DNA of 64,000 nt from positions 3,838,501 through 3,902,500 of the forward strand of contig NZ_CP021112.1 of the NCBI RefSeq assembly GCF_002119765.1, read 5' to 3'. Position 1 is the first letter of the stretch. The number at the start of each line of letters is the position of its first letter. This document shows positions 8,405-16,929 of this stretch, piece by piece. Under the pieces are notes generated by a model. It was not told the origin of the DNA. It did not search any database and worked only from the letters and a program-made list of their open reading frames with translations. The translations under genes were made by a program, and so were the position numbers. Source of the stretch: Pseudorhodoplanes sinuspersici. GTDB lineage: Bacteria; Pseudomonadota; Alphaproteobacteria; Rhizobiales; Xanthobacteraceae.

Positions 8405-9160
8405 ATGGGTGCCGAGATCATTCTCGAAACGCGGGATCTCACAAAGGAATTTGCCGGCTTTGTTGCGGTCAATGGCGTTAACCTGCAGGTTGAACGTGGA
8501 ACCATTCACGCACTGATCGGTCCGAACGGGGCTGGCAAGACCACCTGTTTCAATCTCCTCACCAAGTTCCTGAACCCGACGCGGGGGAAAATCTTCTACA
8601 AGGGACAGGATATTACAGCGATGCAGCCGGCCGATGTGGCGCGGCTGGGTGTCGTGCGTTCGTTCCAGATATCGGCGGTGTTTCCGCACCTTACGGTTCT
8701 GGAAAATGTGCGCGTCGGCCTGCAACGCAAACGCGGCGGCTCGTTCGATTTCTGGCGCTCGCGCGCGGTGCTCGATCAGTTCAATGCCCGCGCAATGTCG
8801 CTGATCGAGGATGTCGGTCTGACCGGCTTCGCCAATATACCGGCGGTGGAATTGCCGTATGGCCGCAAGCGCGCTTTGGAAATCGCGACCACGCTCGCAC
8901 TCGACCCGGACATGCTGCTGCTCGATGAGCCGACCGCCGGCATGGGCCATGAGGACATCGACCGCATCGCGGAGTTGATCAAGACCGTTTCCGCCGACCG
9001 CACCGTCCTGATGGTCGAGCATAATCTGTCGGTGGTCTCGAACCTGTCACACAAGATCACGGTGCTGACGCGCGGCCGCGTGCTGGCCGAGGGCGATTAC
9101 GAGACGGTGTCGAATAATCCGCAGGTGCGCGAAGCCTATATGGGGACCGGCCATGCTTGA
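8405..9160 (+). CDS. Branched-chain amino acid-type ABC transporter ATPase (LivG-like)
   Basis: 251-residue ATP-binding subunit. Walker A is GPNGAGKT, Walker B is MLLLDEPTAG, and the switch His is in MVEHNLSVV. The signature position reads LPYGRKRALEIA, as in LivG proteins. First gene of a five-gene importer. The start could also be the TTG at 8402; GGGAGG at 8389-8394 suits either. The family imports amino acids, urea, amides or aromatic acids. The last 8 bases overlap the next ATPase gene. Confidence 0.9.
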   Translation: MGAEIILETRDLTKEFAGFVAVNGVNLQVERGTIHALIGPNGAGKTTCFNLLTKFLNPTRGKIFYKGQDITAMQPADVARLGVVRSFQISAVFPHLTVLENVRVGLQRKRGGSFDFWRSRAVLDQFNARAMSLIEDVGLTGFANIPAVELPYGRKRALEIATTLALDPDMLLLDEPTAGMGHEDIDRIAELIKTVSADRTVLMVEHNLSVVSNLSHKITVLTRGRVLAEGDYETVSNNPQVREAYMGTGHA

Positions 9161-9869
9161 TCTGCGCAAGGCCTTGCTGGCCGTCGAAGATCTTCAGGCC
9201 TGGTATGGTGAATCGCACATTCTCCATGGCGTGAATTTTGAAGTCTATCCGGGCGAGGTGGTGACGCTGCTCGGGCGCAATGGCGCCGGCAAGACGACGA
9301 CGCTGAAATCGATCATGGGCATTGTCGGCAAGCGCACGGGATCCGTGCGGTTCGAAGGGCAGGAATTGATCAGTCTTGCCTCGAACCAGATCGCGCGGGC
9401 CGGTATTGCGTTGTGCCCTGAAGAGCGCGGCATTTTCGCGAGCCTTAGTGTCGAGGAAAACTTGATGTTGCCGCCGGTCATAAAGCCGGGTGGATTGCCG
9501 CTCGATCGGATCTTCACCCTGTTTCCGAACCTGAAGGAACGGCTCGGCTCCAGCCAGGGCACGAAATTGTCCGGCGGCGAACAGCAGATGCTGGCGATTG
9601 CCCGGATTTTACGCACCGGTGCACGGCTGCTTCTGCTCGATGAACCGACCGAAGGGCTTGCGCCTGTCATCATTCAGCAGATCGGCAACACCATTCGCGC
9701 TTTGAAACAGGAGGGCTTCACCATCCTGCTGGTGGAGCAGAACTTCCGTTTCGCGGCGACCGTGGCGGACCGCTATTATGTGATGGAACACGGGCGGGTC
9801 GTCGAGAGGCTGCACAGTTCGGAACTCGAGGCGAATCTCGGGAAGCTGCACGATTATCTTGGTGTTTGA
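9153..9869 (+). CDS. Branched-chain amino acid-type ABC transporter ATPase (LivF-like)
   Basis: 238-residue second ATPase. Walker A is GRNGAGKTTT, the signature LSGGEQQMLAIAR, Walker B LLLLDEPTEGLAP and the switch His-equivalent region LLVEQNFRF. Gln replaces the switch His, which is normal for LivF (VEQN). It should form a heterodimer with the upstream LivG-like subunit. The 8-base overlap indicates coupled translation. Confidence 0.9.
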   Translation: MLDLRKALLAVEDLQAWYGESHILHGVNFEVYPGEVVTLLGRNGAGKTTTLKSIMGIVGKRTGSVRFEGQELISLASNQIARAGIALCPEERGIFASLSVEENLMLPPVIKPGGLPLDRIFTLFPNLKERLGSSQGTKLSGGEQQMLAIARILRTGARLLLLDEPTEGLAPVIIQQIGNTIRALKQEGFTILLVEQNFRFAATVADRYYVMEHGRVVERLHSSELEANLGKLHDYLGV

Positions 9870-9912
9870 GGAATCGAAGAGCCGCAAAGGCTTCGACAAA
9901 GGAGGAATGGGA

Positions 9913-11121
9913 ATGAAACGCCTTATGATCACTACGGCGCTTGCGCTTGTCGTCAGCGCCGGTACAGCGGCCGCACAGACGACCGTGAAGATCGGTGTGC
10001 TGACGGACATGTCGAGCCTTTATGCCGATCTGGCCGGGCCGGGTTCGGTCACCGCGGCGCGCATGGCTGCCAACGAGTTCATGGCCAATAACAAGGATTT
10101 CAAGGTCGAGATCATCAGCGGCGATCATCAGAACAAGCCGGACATCGGCTCCAACATCGCCAACCAATGGTACGATGTCGAAAAGGTCGATCTGATTGTC
10201 GACACACCGAATTCCGGCGTTGCGCTTGCGGTGAACGAGATTACCCGCAACAAGAACAAGGTGTTCATCAATTCAGGCGCGGCCTCATCCGATCTCACCG
10301 GACCGAAATGCTCACCGAACACCGTGCACTGGACCTACGATACCTGGATGCTGGCGAACGGCACTGGCAAGGCGATCGTCAAGACTGGCGGTGATAGCTG
10401 GTTCTTCCTCACGGCCGATTATGCGTTCGGTCATGCGTTGGAGCGCGATACGGCGGCAGTAGTGGAGAAGAATGGCGGCAAGGTAGTCGGCAAGGTGCGT
10501 CACCCGCTGAATGTGCAGGACTTCTCGTCATTCCTGCTGCAGGCGCAGAGCTCGAAGGCCAAGGTGATCGGCCTTGCCAATGCCGGCGGTGATACCATCA
10601 ACTCGGTCAAGCAGGCCGCCGAATTCGGCATTACCAAGGGTGGTCAGAATCTTGCGGGCCTCTTGGTGTTTGCGAGCGACGTGAACTCTCTTGGCCTGAA
10701 GAACGCACAGGGCCTGATTCTGACCGAGACCTGGTATTGGGACCTGAACGATGGTTCGCGCGAATGGACCAAGCGCTGGCAGAAGGAACGCAACGCCGCC
10801 GGCAAAATCCCGAGCATGGTGCAGGCTGGCGTGTACGCCGGCGTGACGCATTACCTGAAGGCGGTCGCGGCGTTGAAGAGCGCCGCCGATGGCAAGGCCG
10901 TGGTCGCGAAGATGAAGGAAATTCCGACCGACGATCCGCTGTTCGGCAAGGGCACCGTGCGGGCCGACGGCCGCAAGATCCACGACGCATATCTGTTTGA
11001 GGTGAAGTCGGAGAAGGAATCGAAATATCCGGGCGACTTCTACAAGACCCGCGCCACCATTCCGGCGGCTGAAGCTTTCCGCCCGCTGAAGGATGGCAGT
11101 TGCCCGCTGGTGAGTGGGTGA
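9913..11121 (+). CDS. ABC transporter periplasmic substrate-binding protein (Peripla_BP_6)
   Basis: 402-residue binding protein of the Leu/Ile/Val-binding superfamily. The start at 9913 is fixed by GGAGG at 9901-9905, seven bases upstream, and opens a textbook signal peptide (MKRLMITTALALVVSAGTAAAQ region). The mature part starts VKIGVLTDMSSLYADLAGPG and keeps the family's NSGAASSDLTG segment. Relatives in Rhodopseudomonas-type bacteria often bind aromatic acids, and an ene-reductase-like gene ends this operon, so an aromatic or unsaturated substrate is possible. The ligand cannot be read from sequence. Confidence 0.88.
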   Translation: MKRLMITTALALVVSAGTAAAQTTVKIGVLTDMSSLYADLAGPGSVTAARMAANEFMANNKDFKVEIISGDHQNKPDIGSNIANQWYDVEKVDLIVDTPNSGVALAVNEITRNKNKVFINSGAASSDLTGPKCSPNTVHWTYDTWMLANGTGKAIVKTGGDSWFFLTADYAFGHALERDTAAVVEKNGGKVVGKVRHPLNVQDFSSFLLQAQSSKAKVIGLANAGGDTINSVKQAAEFGITKGGQNLAGLLVFASDVNSLGLKNAQGLILTETWYWDLNDGSREWTKRWQKERNAAGKIPSMVQAGVYAGVTHYLKAVAALKSAADGKAVVAKMKEIPTDDPLFGKGTVRADGRKIHDAYLFEVKSEKESKYPGDFYKTRATIPAAEAFRPLKDGSCPLVSG

Positions 11122-11130
11122 TCTTTCTTA

Positions 11131-11301
11131 TCCCTCTCCCTGAAAGGGGGAGGGTGGCGGTGGCGATCCCTCTCCCTGAAAGGGGGAGGGTGGCGAGCGA
11201 ATGCGAGCCGGGTGCGGGTCATCACGGCATCCGAAAAACTGACCCCCACCCGATTTGCTTCGCGGCGCTTGCAAATCGACCTCCCCCTTTCAGGGGGAGC
11301 T
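11131..11301. repeat. Direct and inverted copies of a purine/pyrimidine palindrome inside the importer operon
   Basis: Two direct copies of CCCTCTCCCTGAAAGGGGG plus AGGGTGGCG (11131-11159 and 11167-11195) and an inverted third copy near 11279-11300 (CTCCCCCTTTCAGGGGGAG). Each copy is itself a hairpin, and the outer copies can pair with each other. The set separates the binding-protein gene from the permease genes. A related element lies at 62107. Confidence 0.8.
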
Positions 11302-11328
11302 AGGACCCACCGCGGGATTGCAAACTTC

Positions 11329-12216
11329 ATGTTCGAAATCTTCGGCATTCCATCGCAAGCCTTGTTCGGTCAGCTCCTGATCGGGCTGATCAACGGTTCG
11401 TTCTATGCCGTGCTCAGTCTCGGCCTTGCCGTCATCTTCGGCATGCTCAACATCATCAATTTCTCGCACGGCGCCCAATACATGATGGGTGCGTTCTGCG
11501 CGTTCTTCCTGTTGCACTATGCCGGACTGAATTACTGGGCCGCTCTGGTCCTCGCGCCCATTGCAGTTGGCTTTACCGGTATTCTGGTCGAGCGCGCCTT
11601 TCTGCAATGGCTCTACAAGCTCGATCATCTCTACGGGCTGCTGCTCACCTTTGGCCTGGCGCTGATCATCGAAGGCGTGTTCCGGAATTATTTCGGCGCT
11701 TCGGGCCTGCCTTACGCCGTGCCGGAATCGTTGCAGGGCGGCATCAATCTCGGTTTCATGTTTCTGCCGATCTATCGCGCCTGGGTGATCGGCTTTTCGC
11801 TCGTGGTCTGCCTGGCCACCTGGTTCATCATCGAACGCACGCGGCTTGGCGGCTATCTGCGCGCCGCAACCGAAAACCCGACACTGGTTCGCTCTTTCGG
11901 CATCAACGTTCCGCGCATGATCACGCTGACCTATGGTTTCGGCGTCGGCCTCGCTGCCTTGGCGGGCGTGATGGCGGCGCCGATCTACAACGTGTCGCCG
12001 CAGATGGGCGCGGACCTGATCATCGTGGTCTTCGCCGTCGTTGTGATCGGCGGCATGGGCTCGATCATGGGCGCGATCGTTACCGGGTTCGGTCTCGGCA
12101 TCATCGAAGGATTGACCAAGGTGTTCTTCCCCGAAGCGTCCAACACGGTGATCTTCGTCATCATGGCGATTGTTCTGTTGATCCGGCCCGCGGGCCTGTT
12201 TGGCAGGGCAGCATGA
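11329..12216 (+). CDS. Branched-chain amino acid-type ABC permease (LivH-like)
   Basis: 295-residue inner-membrane permease with about eight hydrophobic segments. It opens with LLIGLINGSFYAVLSLGLAVIFG and NIINFSHGA, hallmarks of LivH, and ends IVLLIRPAGLFG. The start at 11329 matches the family N-terminus; the frame is open back to 11212 only through the repeat. It forms the channel with the following LivM-like protein. Confidence 0.9.
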   Translation: MFEIFGIPSQALFGQLLIGLINGSFYAVLSLGLAVIFGMLNIINFSHGAQYMMGAFCAFFLLHYAGLNYWAALVLAPIAVGFTGILVERAFLQWLYKLDHLYGLLLTFGLALIIEGVFRNYFGASGLPYAVPESLQGGINLGFMFLPIYRAWVIGFSLVVCLATWFIIERTRLGGYLRAATENPTLVRSFGINVPRMITLTYGFGVGLAALAGVMAAPIYNVSPQMGADLIIVVFAVVVIGGMGSIMGAIVTGFGLGIIEGLTKVFFPEASNTVIFVIMAIVLLIRPAGLFGRAA

Positions 12217-12231
12217 GATTGGGAGCGTGAG

Positions 12232-13269
12232 ATGACGAGCGTGAATATGGACAGCGTCGATCCCAAGCTCGCTGTCGGCGAACAGCCACGCAGTTATGCC
12301 GTGCCGATCGCCTTCGTGATCATGCTCGCCTTGCTGCTGCTTGCGCCGTTCGTCACCTATCCGCTGATCGTGATGCAGGCCTTGTGCTTTGCGCTGTTCG
12401 CCTGCGCCTTCAATCTGCTGATCGGCTATGTCGGCCTTCTGTCGTTCGGCCACGCGTTGTATTTCGGTTGGGCCAGCTATGTTTGCGCGCATCTCGCCAA
12501 GGTCGGCACGATCGCGCTGCCGTATTGGGCGGGAAGCTGGCAATGGCTGACGATTCCGCTGCCGCCGTTGCCGCCTGAATTGGCGATCCTCGGTGGCACG
12601 GCGGTCGCTGCGATCTTCGGGCTGATCGCCGGCTCGCTCGCCATCCGCCGGCAGGGCATCTACTTCGCCATGATCACGCTGGCGCTGGCGCAGATGATGT
12701 ATTTCTTCGCGCTGCAGGCGCCGTTTACCCACGGCGAAGACGGCATCCAGGCGGTGCCGCGCGGCCGGCTGTTCGGGGTGTTCGATCTCTCGAATCCGAG
12801 CGTGCTCTATGTCGCGGTGCTCGGTATCTTCCTCCTCGGATTTCTCCTGATCTACCGCATCATCCATTCGCCATTCGGTGAGGTGCTGAAAGCGATCCGC
12901 GAGAACGAGGCCCGCGCGATTTCGCTGGGTTACAAGACCGACCGCTACAAGCTCGTCGCCTTCGTGCTGTCGGCGGCGCTGGCCGGGCTCGCTGGATCGA
13001 CCAAGGCGATCGTGTTCCAGCTGGCCTCGCTGACCGATGTCCATTGGGCAATGTCCGGCGAGGTCATACTGATGACGCTGGTCGGTGGGCTCGGTACGAT
13101 CTTCGGCCCGGTCGCCGGTGCCTTCGTCATCATCGCCATGCAGAATTATTTCAGCGCGCTCGATCAGTGGGTGACGGTGATCCAGGGCATCATCTTTGTC
13201 GCTTGCGTGCTGCTCTTCCGGCGCGGCCTCGTCGGCGAACTCGCGGCTCTGCTGCGGATCAAACTTTAG
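12232..13269 (+). CDS. Branched-chain amino acid-type ABC permease (LivM-like)
   Basis: 345-residue second permease with around ten hydrophobic segments. Typical LivM motifs are CFALFACAFNLLIGYVGLLS, FGHALYFG, AIRRQGIYFAMITLALAQ and FGEVLKAIRENEARAISLGY. A short hydrophilic N-terminus of about 25 residues precedes the first helix. It follows LivH by 15 bases. Confidence 0.9.
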   Translation: MTSVNMDSVDPKLAVGEQPRSYAVPIAFVIMLALLLLAPFVTYPLIVMQALCFALFACAFNLLIGYVGLLSFGHALYFGWASYVCAHLAKVGTIALPYWAGSWQWLTIPLPPLPPELAILGGTAVAAIFGLIAGSLAIRRQGIYFAMITLALAQMMYFFALQAPFTHGEDGIQAVPRGRLFGVFDLSNPSVLYVAVLGIFLLGFLLIYRIIHSPFGEVLKAIRENEARAISLGYKTDRYKLVAFVLSAALAGLAGSTKAIVFQLASLTDVHWAMSGEVILMTLVGGLGTIFGPVAGAFVIIAMQNYFSALDQWVTVIQGIIFVACVLLFRRGLVGELAALLRIKL

Positions 13270-13282
13270 CGGCGAGGGGTAT

Positions 13283-14383
13283 GTGAACTCTGCGTTATTC
13301 GAGCCGATCCGGCTTGCCGGCCTTGATCTGGCAAACCGCATCGTCGTCTCGCCGATGTGCCAGTATTCCGCCGACGATGGCTGCGCCAGCGACTGGCATA
13401 TGACGCATCTCGGCATGCTGGCCAATTCCGGCGCCGGTCTTGTCGTGGTCGAGGCGACCGGTGTCGAGCGCCATGGCCGCATCACCCATGGTTGCACCGG
13501 GCTTTATTCCGATCACAACGAAGCGGCGATGAGTCGTGTGATCGATCATGGCCGCCGCATCGGTACCGCGAAATTCGCCATCCAGATCGCCCATGCCGGC
13601 CGCAAAGGATCGGCGCTGCGGCCATGGCAGGGTGGGGGACCGCTGCCGGCAATGGACGATCCCTGGCAGACGCTTGCGCCATCGGCATTGCCATTCGGGC
13701 CGAACTGGCATGTGCCGCGCGAGATCGCGATCGATGAGATTGCACGTGTGCGGGATTCATTCGTCAGTGCGGCGGAGCGCGCGGTGCGGGTCGGCTTTGA
13801 CGCGATCGAGATGCATTTCGCGCACGGTTATCTGCTGCACGAATTCTTTTCGCCGGTATCGAACAAGCGCAACGATGCCTATGGCGGTTCGCTGGAGAAC
13901 CGCATGCGCTTTCTGCGCGAGACGGCGCAGGCCGTGCGCGCTGCCGTGCCGGGCCACATCGCGCTGGGCGCGCGCATCACCGCCAGCGACTGGCTCGATG
14001 GTGGCGTCACGATCGAGGATGCCGTTGTTCTCGCCAAAGCGCTGAAGGCCGACGGCCTCGATTATCTGTGCGTGTCATCCGGCGGCCTGACGGCGGAGGC
14101 GCGCAATCCGAATGCACCCGGCTACAACGCCGATCTGGCCGCGCGCATTCGTGCCGAAGCGGATATCCCGGTGCGGGTCGTCGGCCTGATCGTCGATCCA
14201 AAACAGGCGAATGAAATCATCGCGCAAGGCAAGGCCGATATGGTCGCATTGGCGCGGGCGATGCTCGACAATCCGCATTGGGGCTGGCTTGCAGCCGATG
14301 TGCTGGGCGCTGAGGTCGCCCGCCCGCCGCAATACCAGCGCGCTGGACCCAAGCTCTGGGCGGGCAGGGCGTTACAATTGTAA
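13283..14383 (+). CDS. NADH:flavin oxidoreductase, old yellow enzyme family (YqjM-like)
   Basis: 366-residue FMN-dependent TIM-barrel enzyme reducing activated C=C bonds. From the GTG start at 13283 the protein has SPMCQYSA with Cys26 and Tyr28, the redox-tuning and substrate residues of the YqjM subclass. It also has HAGRKGS, HFAHGYLLHEFFSP and NKRNDAYGGSLENRMRF. An ATG at 13281 is in another frame; GAGGGG precedes the GTG. It begins 13 bases after livM, so it is probably co-transcribed and may act on the imported compound. Confidence 0.88.
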   Translation: MNSALFEPIRLAGLDLANRIVVSPMCQYSADDGCASDWHMTHLGMLANSGAGLVVVEATGVERHGRITHGCTGLYSDHNEAAMSRVIDHGRRIGTAKFAIQIAHAGRKGSALRPWQGGGPLPAMDDPWQTLAPSALPFGPNWHVPREIAIDEIARVRDSFVSAAERAVRVGFDAIEMHFAHGYLLHEFFSPVSNKRNDAYGGSLENRMRFLRETAQAVRAAVPGHIALGARITASDWLDGGVTIEDAVVLAKALKADGLDYLCVSSGGLTAEARNPNAPGYNADLAARIRAEADIPVRVVGLIVDPKQANEIIAQGKADMVALARAMLDNPHWGWLAADVLGAEVARPPQYQRAGPKLWAGRALQL

Positions 14384-14421
14384 CAACAACATCCGCTTGC
14401 GATCATTTCTGCAAAAGTCAG

Positions 14422-14955
14422 CTACCAGTTGTCACGCCAGCGCCAGAAGTGGCGACTTCCTGGCGCATTCGCATTCAGCTTCGCTTTCTGCTCATCGTTG
14501 AGAGAATTGTAGAAGGCATCGAATGCCGGCCGCACCAGCTTCACGGCCTGCAATGACGCTTCCATCCGCTTTTCCATGATCTCCAATCGCGCCGTCGGCG
14601 TTGCCGGAAATTCCGTTGGACAGGCATCGCGGATCATCTCTGCCGCCTTTGCCGATGCGGCTTCGAGTTCGCTCAATTTCGTACGCTGCGTATCGTCCGG
14701 CTTGAGCGCCTGTTCGATGGCCTTGATCCGCCATGCCGAAAAGCCAAGTCCACCGGGACCTCCACACATGCGACCGTGCATGCCGCGACCGCGCATCATG
14801 CCTGGTCCCATCATCATGCCGGGACCAAAGCCGCCATCGAAACCTTGACCGCCGGGCCCACCGGGGCCGCGCATCGGCTGTGCAGCGACGGGCGCCAAGT
14901 TCAAAAGTACGGTCGAAACAAAGATTCCAAGACAGATACGAAAGCGATTTGTCAT
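14422..14955 (-). CDS. Spy/CpxP-like periplasmic protein (LTXXQ-type)
   Basis: 177-residue exported protein with a signal peptide (cleavage near AAQP). A Gly/Met/Arg-rich stretch of GPGG and GPGMM units covers about 27-70, then a helical region with DDTQRTKLSEL and SLNDEQKAKLN, the duplicated L-T-x-x-Q-like motif of Spy/CpxP proteins. The family chaperones periplasmic proteins or senses metals and envelope stress. The Met-rich segment could bind copper or another soft metal (inference). It is convergent with the oxidoreductase gene. Confidence 0.75.
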   Translation of the reverse strand: MTNRFRICLGIFVSTVLLNLAPVAAQPMRGPGGPGGQGFDGGFGPGMMMGPGMMRGRGMHGRMCGGPGGLGFSAWRIKAIEQALKPDDTQRTKLSELEAASAKAAEMIRDACPTEFPATPTARLEIMEKRMEASLQAVKLVRPAFDAFYNSLNDEQKAKLNANAPGSRHFWRWRDNW

Positions 14956-15109
14956 CGGACGCTCTCCTTCAGATGCCGTCTGAAGAATTCTGGCGCGTCG
15001 TGGCAGATCCAGCTTTGCGATTTGTCAACGGTTGATCGCGATTGCGGCTCACAGATGCGGGCCGCATGCCAGCCCACGTCGCAACAGCGCTCCGCGTGAG
15101 CCAGTCTGT

Positions 15110-15209
15110 GTTTTGCGCGGCCGGTCCGGGCCATAACACTTCAGGATCTCGGCCGGCTTCATGCTCATGCGATAGCGAAACCGCATCAGCCACATCATCC
15201 GCAATGTGG
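15110..15209 (-). pseudogene. Truncated 3' remnant of a glycosyltransferase like the one at 16099
   Basis: On the minus strand this reads LRMMWLMRFRYRMSMKPAEI and then LKCYGPDRPRK, nearly identical to the C-terminal part of the glycosyltransferase encoded at 16099-16869 (LRMMWLMRFRYRMGMKPAEI, LKRYGPDRPRK). The rest of the gene is missing and the adjacent sequence is unrelated. The DNA match spans about 95 bases with scattered substitutions, so this is an old partial duplication, or what is left of a second copy after a deletion. Confidence 0.85.
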
Positions 15210-15220
15210 GGATTGGGTGA

Positions 15221-15256
15221 CCCCTAAGTTGTCTATAGTACTAGACAACTTTGGGG
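15221..15256. promoter_or_regulatory. Operator-like palindrome upstream of EamA transporter
   Basis: Perfect 10-bp arms AAGTTGTCTA and TAGACAACTT around TAGTAC, extended by CCCC/GGGG outside one mismatch. The core TTGTCTA-N6-TAGACAA ends 46 bases before the transporter start. The spacing and symmetry fit a dimeric repressor site (GntR/HutC-type sites have a similar TNGTCTA half). No T-run follows, so a terminator is less likely. The regulator is not identifiable here. Confidence 0.55.
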
Positions 15257-15296
15257 CTTTCCGTCATGAAGGGCAGGTTCTGCCGGAAGCCCGCCC

Positions 15297-16139
15297 GTGG
15301 ACCTCACCGTCTTCCTTGCTGTCCTGTTTGCCGCCGTCTGTCACGCCGGCTGGAACGCGGCGATCAAGACCGGTCTCGATCCGCTGTCATCGACCGTATT
15401 GATCACGAGCGGTGCGGGTATCGTGTCCTTTGCACTGATGCCGTTTGCGGGGCTGCCACCAGCCGCCGCTTGGCCCTGGGTAGCCGCATCAATCGTCATT
15501 CATCTGTTCTATTTCGCAGGACTTGCCGAAGCCTATCAGACCGGCGATCTCGGCCAGGTCTATCCGCTGGCGCGCGGTGCAGCGCCGCTGATGACGGCAA
15601 CGGCAACGACGCTGTTGCTCGGAGAGCATCTGGGACCCGCTGGCTGGCTGGGCATTGTAACACTTGCGTTAGGTGTGCTGCTGCTGTCGCTGCGCGGCGG
15701 AAGCGGACTTACCGTCGATCGACGCGCGGTCGGCTTTGCCTTGTTCACGGCGCTGACGATTTGCCTTTATTCCATCGTCGACGGCATCGGTGGTCGCACG
15801 GCAATAGACCCGCATCCGTATACATTGGCGTGGTTCGCCGGCAATGGCGTGGTGATGGCGGTCTATTTCCTTATCCGTCGCGGCACGATGCCGATCGTGC
15901 CGATGTTGCGCAACTGGCCGGTCGGTCTGTTCGGCGGCAGCCTGCAGCTTCTCTCCTACGGCATCGCCATCTGGGCGATGACGCTGGCGCCGATCGCGCT
16001 GGTCGCGGCCTTGCGCGAGACCAGTGTGCTGTTCGGGGCTGCCATCGCGATCGTGTTTCTGAAAGAGCCGTTGCGTCCAGCGCGTATTTTGGCCGCTTTC
16101 ATGATCGTTTGCGGGCTGGTGCTGATCCGCGTGAGCTAG
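15297..16139 (+). CDS. EamA/DMT-family inner-membrane transporter
   Basis: 280-residue protein with ten hydrophobic segments in two EamA-like halves. It opens VFLAVLFAAVCHAGWNAAIK and ends with PLRPARILAAFMIVCGLVLI, both typical of the family. The start is a GTG at 15297. The family exports or imports metabolites such as amino acids and nucleosides; no substrate can be assigned. The 3' end overlaps the convergent glycosyltransferase gene by 41 bases, and a palindrome upstream suggests dedicated regulation. Confidence 0.82.
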   Translation: MDLTVFLAVLFAAVCHAGWNAAIKTGLDPLSSTVLITSGAGIVSFALMPFAGLPPAAAWPWVAASIVIHLFYFAGLAEAYQTGDLGQVYPLARGAAPLMTATATTLLLGEHLGPAGWLGIVTLALGVLLLSLRGGSGLTVDRRAVGFALFTALTICLYSIVDGIGGRTAIDPHPYTLAWFAGNGVVMAVYFLIRRGTMPIVPMLRNWPVGLFGGSLQLLSYGIAIWAMTLAPIALVAALRETSVLFGAAIAIVFLKEPLRPARILAAFMIVCGLVLIRVS

Positions 16140-16869
16140 CCTTTTTCTTGCGTGGCCGATCTGGCCCATAACGCTTCAAGATCTCGGCCGGCTTCATGCC
16201 CATGCGATAGCGAAAGCGCATCAGCCACATCATCCGCAATGTGGTCCAGAAGCCTTCGCGATCGAAGCGCCTCGCCGGCACGGTGACGCGCGAGGCAACG
16301 CAGATCGGCGGCGAGATTGCCTTCAGCCGTTTCGACATCTCGACATCGTCCATGACCGGCATGTCAGGAAATCCACCGAGGCGGAAGAACGTCTCGCGCT
16401 GTATGAAGATGGCTTGTTCGCTCGAGGCGATGCCGGACATGCGCGAACGCCAGTTCAGGATCCGAGCGGCAATTGGCAAAAGTGCATGCTGCCCGGTGAG
16501 ACGCATGTCGAAACGTCCCCACACGGACGTGTCGCGCGCACGGCCATACATCACCTGCGTGTCGGCATCGGCGGGCAGGGTGATCTCGCTTGGCAGGAAC
16601 AGGAAGATAAATCCGCTGGCGGCCTTGGCGCCCTCATTCATCTGCGCGGCGCGTCCGCGCGGCCCCCGGATCACGCGATCGGCCAGCGGCTGTGCAAGCT
16701 GTGCCGTGTCATCGTCACTGCCACCATCGACCACGATCACTTCCACGCCGCGCTGACGAAACGGCTTCAGCGCCGTCAGCGCATTCGTGATCGTGCGCGC
16801 CTCGTTCAGCACCGGCACGATAATGGAGAGAACTGGCGAATTGGTCTGAAGCGAATTGGTCTTGCGCAT
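16099..16869 (-). CDS. Family 2 glycosyltransferase (TIGR04283-like)
   Basis: 256-residue GT-A fold protein. The N-terminus LSIIVPVLNEARTI and VVDGGSDDDT are the nucleotide-sugar binding motifs. GRAAQMNEGA and FPDMPVMDDVEMSKR (metal/acceptor Asp region) match the TIGR04283 subgroup. There is no obvious membrane helix. The basic tail KKKASSRGSAPARKRS overlaps the 3' end of the convergent EamA gene. The substrate is unknown. A decayed copy of its C-terminus lies at 15110-15209. Confidence 0.85.
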   Translation of the reverse strand: MRKTNSLQTNSPVLSIIVPVLNEARTITNALTALKPFRQRGVEVIVVDGGSDDDTAQLAQPLADRVIRGPRGRAAQMNEGAKAASGFIFLFLPSEITLPADADTQVMYGRARDTSVWGRFDMRLTGQHALLPIAARILNWRSRMSGIASSEQAIFIQRETFFRLGGFPDMPVMDDVEMSKRLKAISPPICVASRVTVPARRFDREGFWTTLRMMWLMRFRYRMGMKPAEILKRYGPDRPRKKKASSRGSAPARKRS

Positions 16870-16929
16870 GCGTCGGTCTGGTCGCTCCCCGGCGTGCGGC
16901 CGAAAGAATCAACGCCGATACAATGAACT

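Larger units (their letters stand above)
14956..15296. other. Intergenic region carrying a gene remnant and an operator-like palindrome
   Basis: About 340 bases between the Spy-like gene and the EamA transporter. It contains a decayed glycosyltransferase tail (15110-15209) and a near-perfect palindrome (15221-15256), both listed separately. I see nothing else. Confidence 0.6.

Noticed and set aside
11290-13497. 735-codon open frame on the minus strand
   Set aside because: It lies opposite the two permease genes, and its protein is a His/Asp/Gln/Arg-rich mirror of GC-rich codons with no family features.
15227-15260. Rho-independent terminator reading of the palindrome
   Set aside because: No T-run follows, the arms are AT-rich, and it lies just upstream of a gene start, so an operator fits better.
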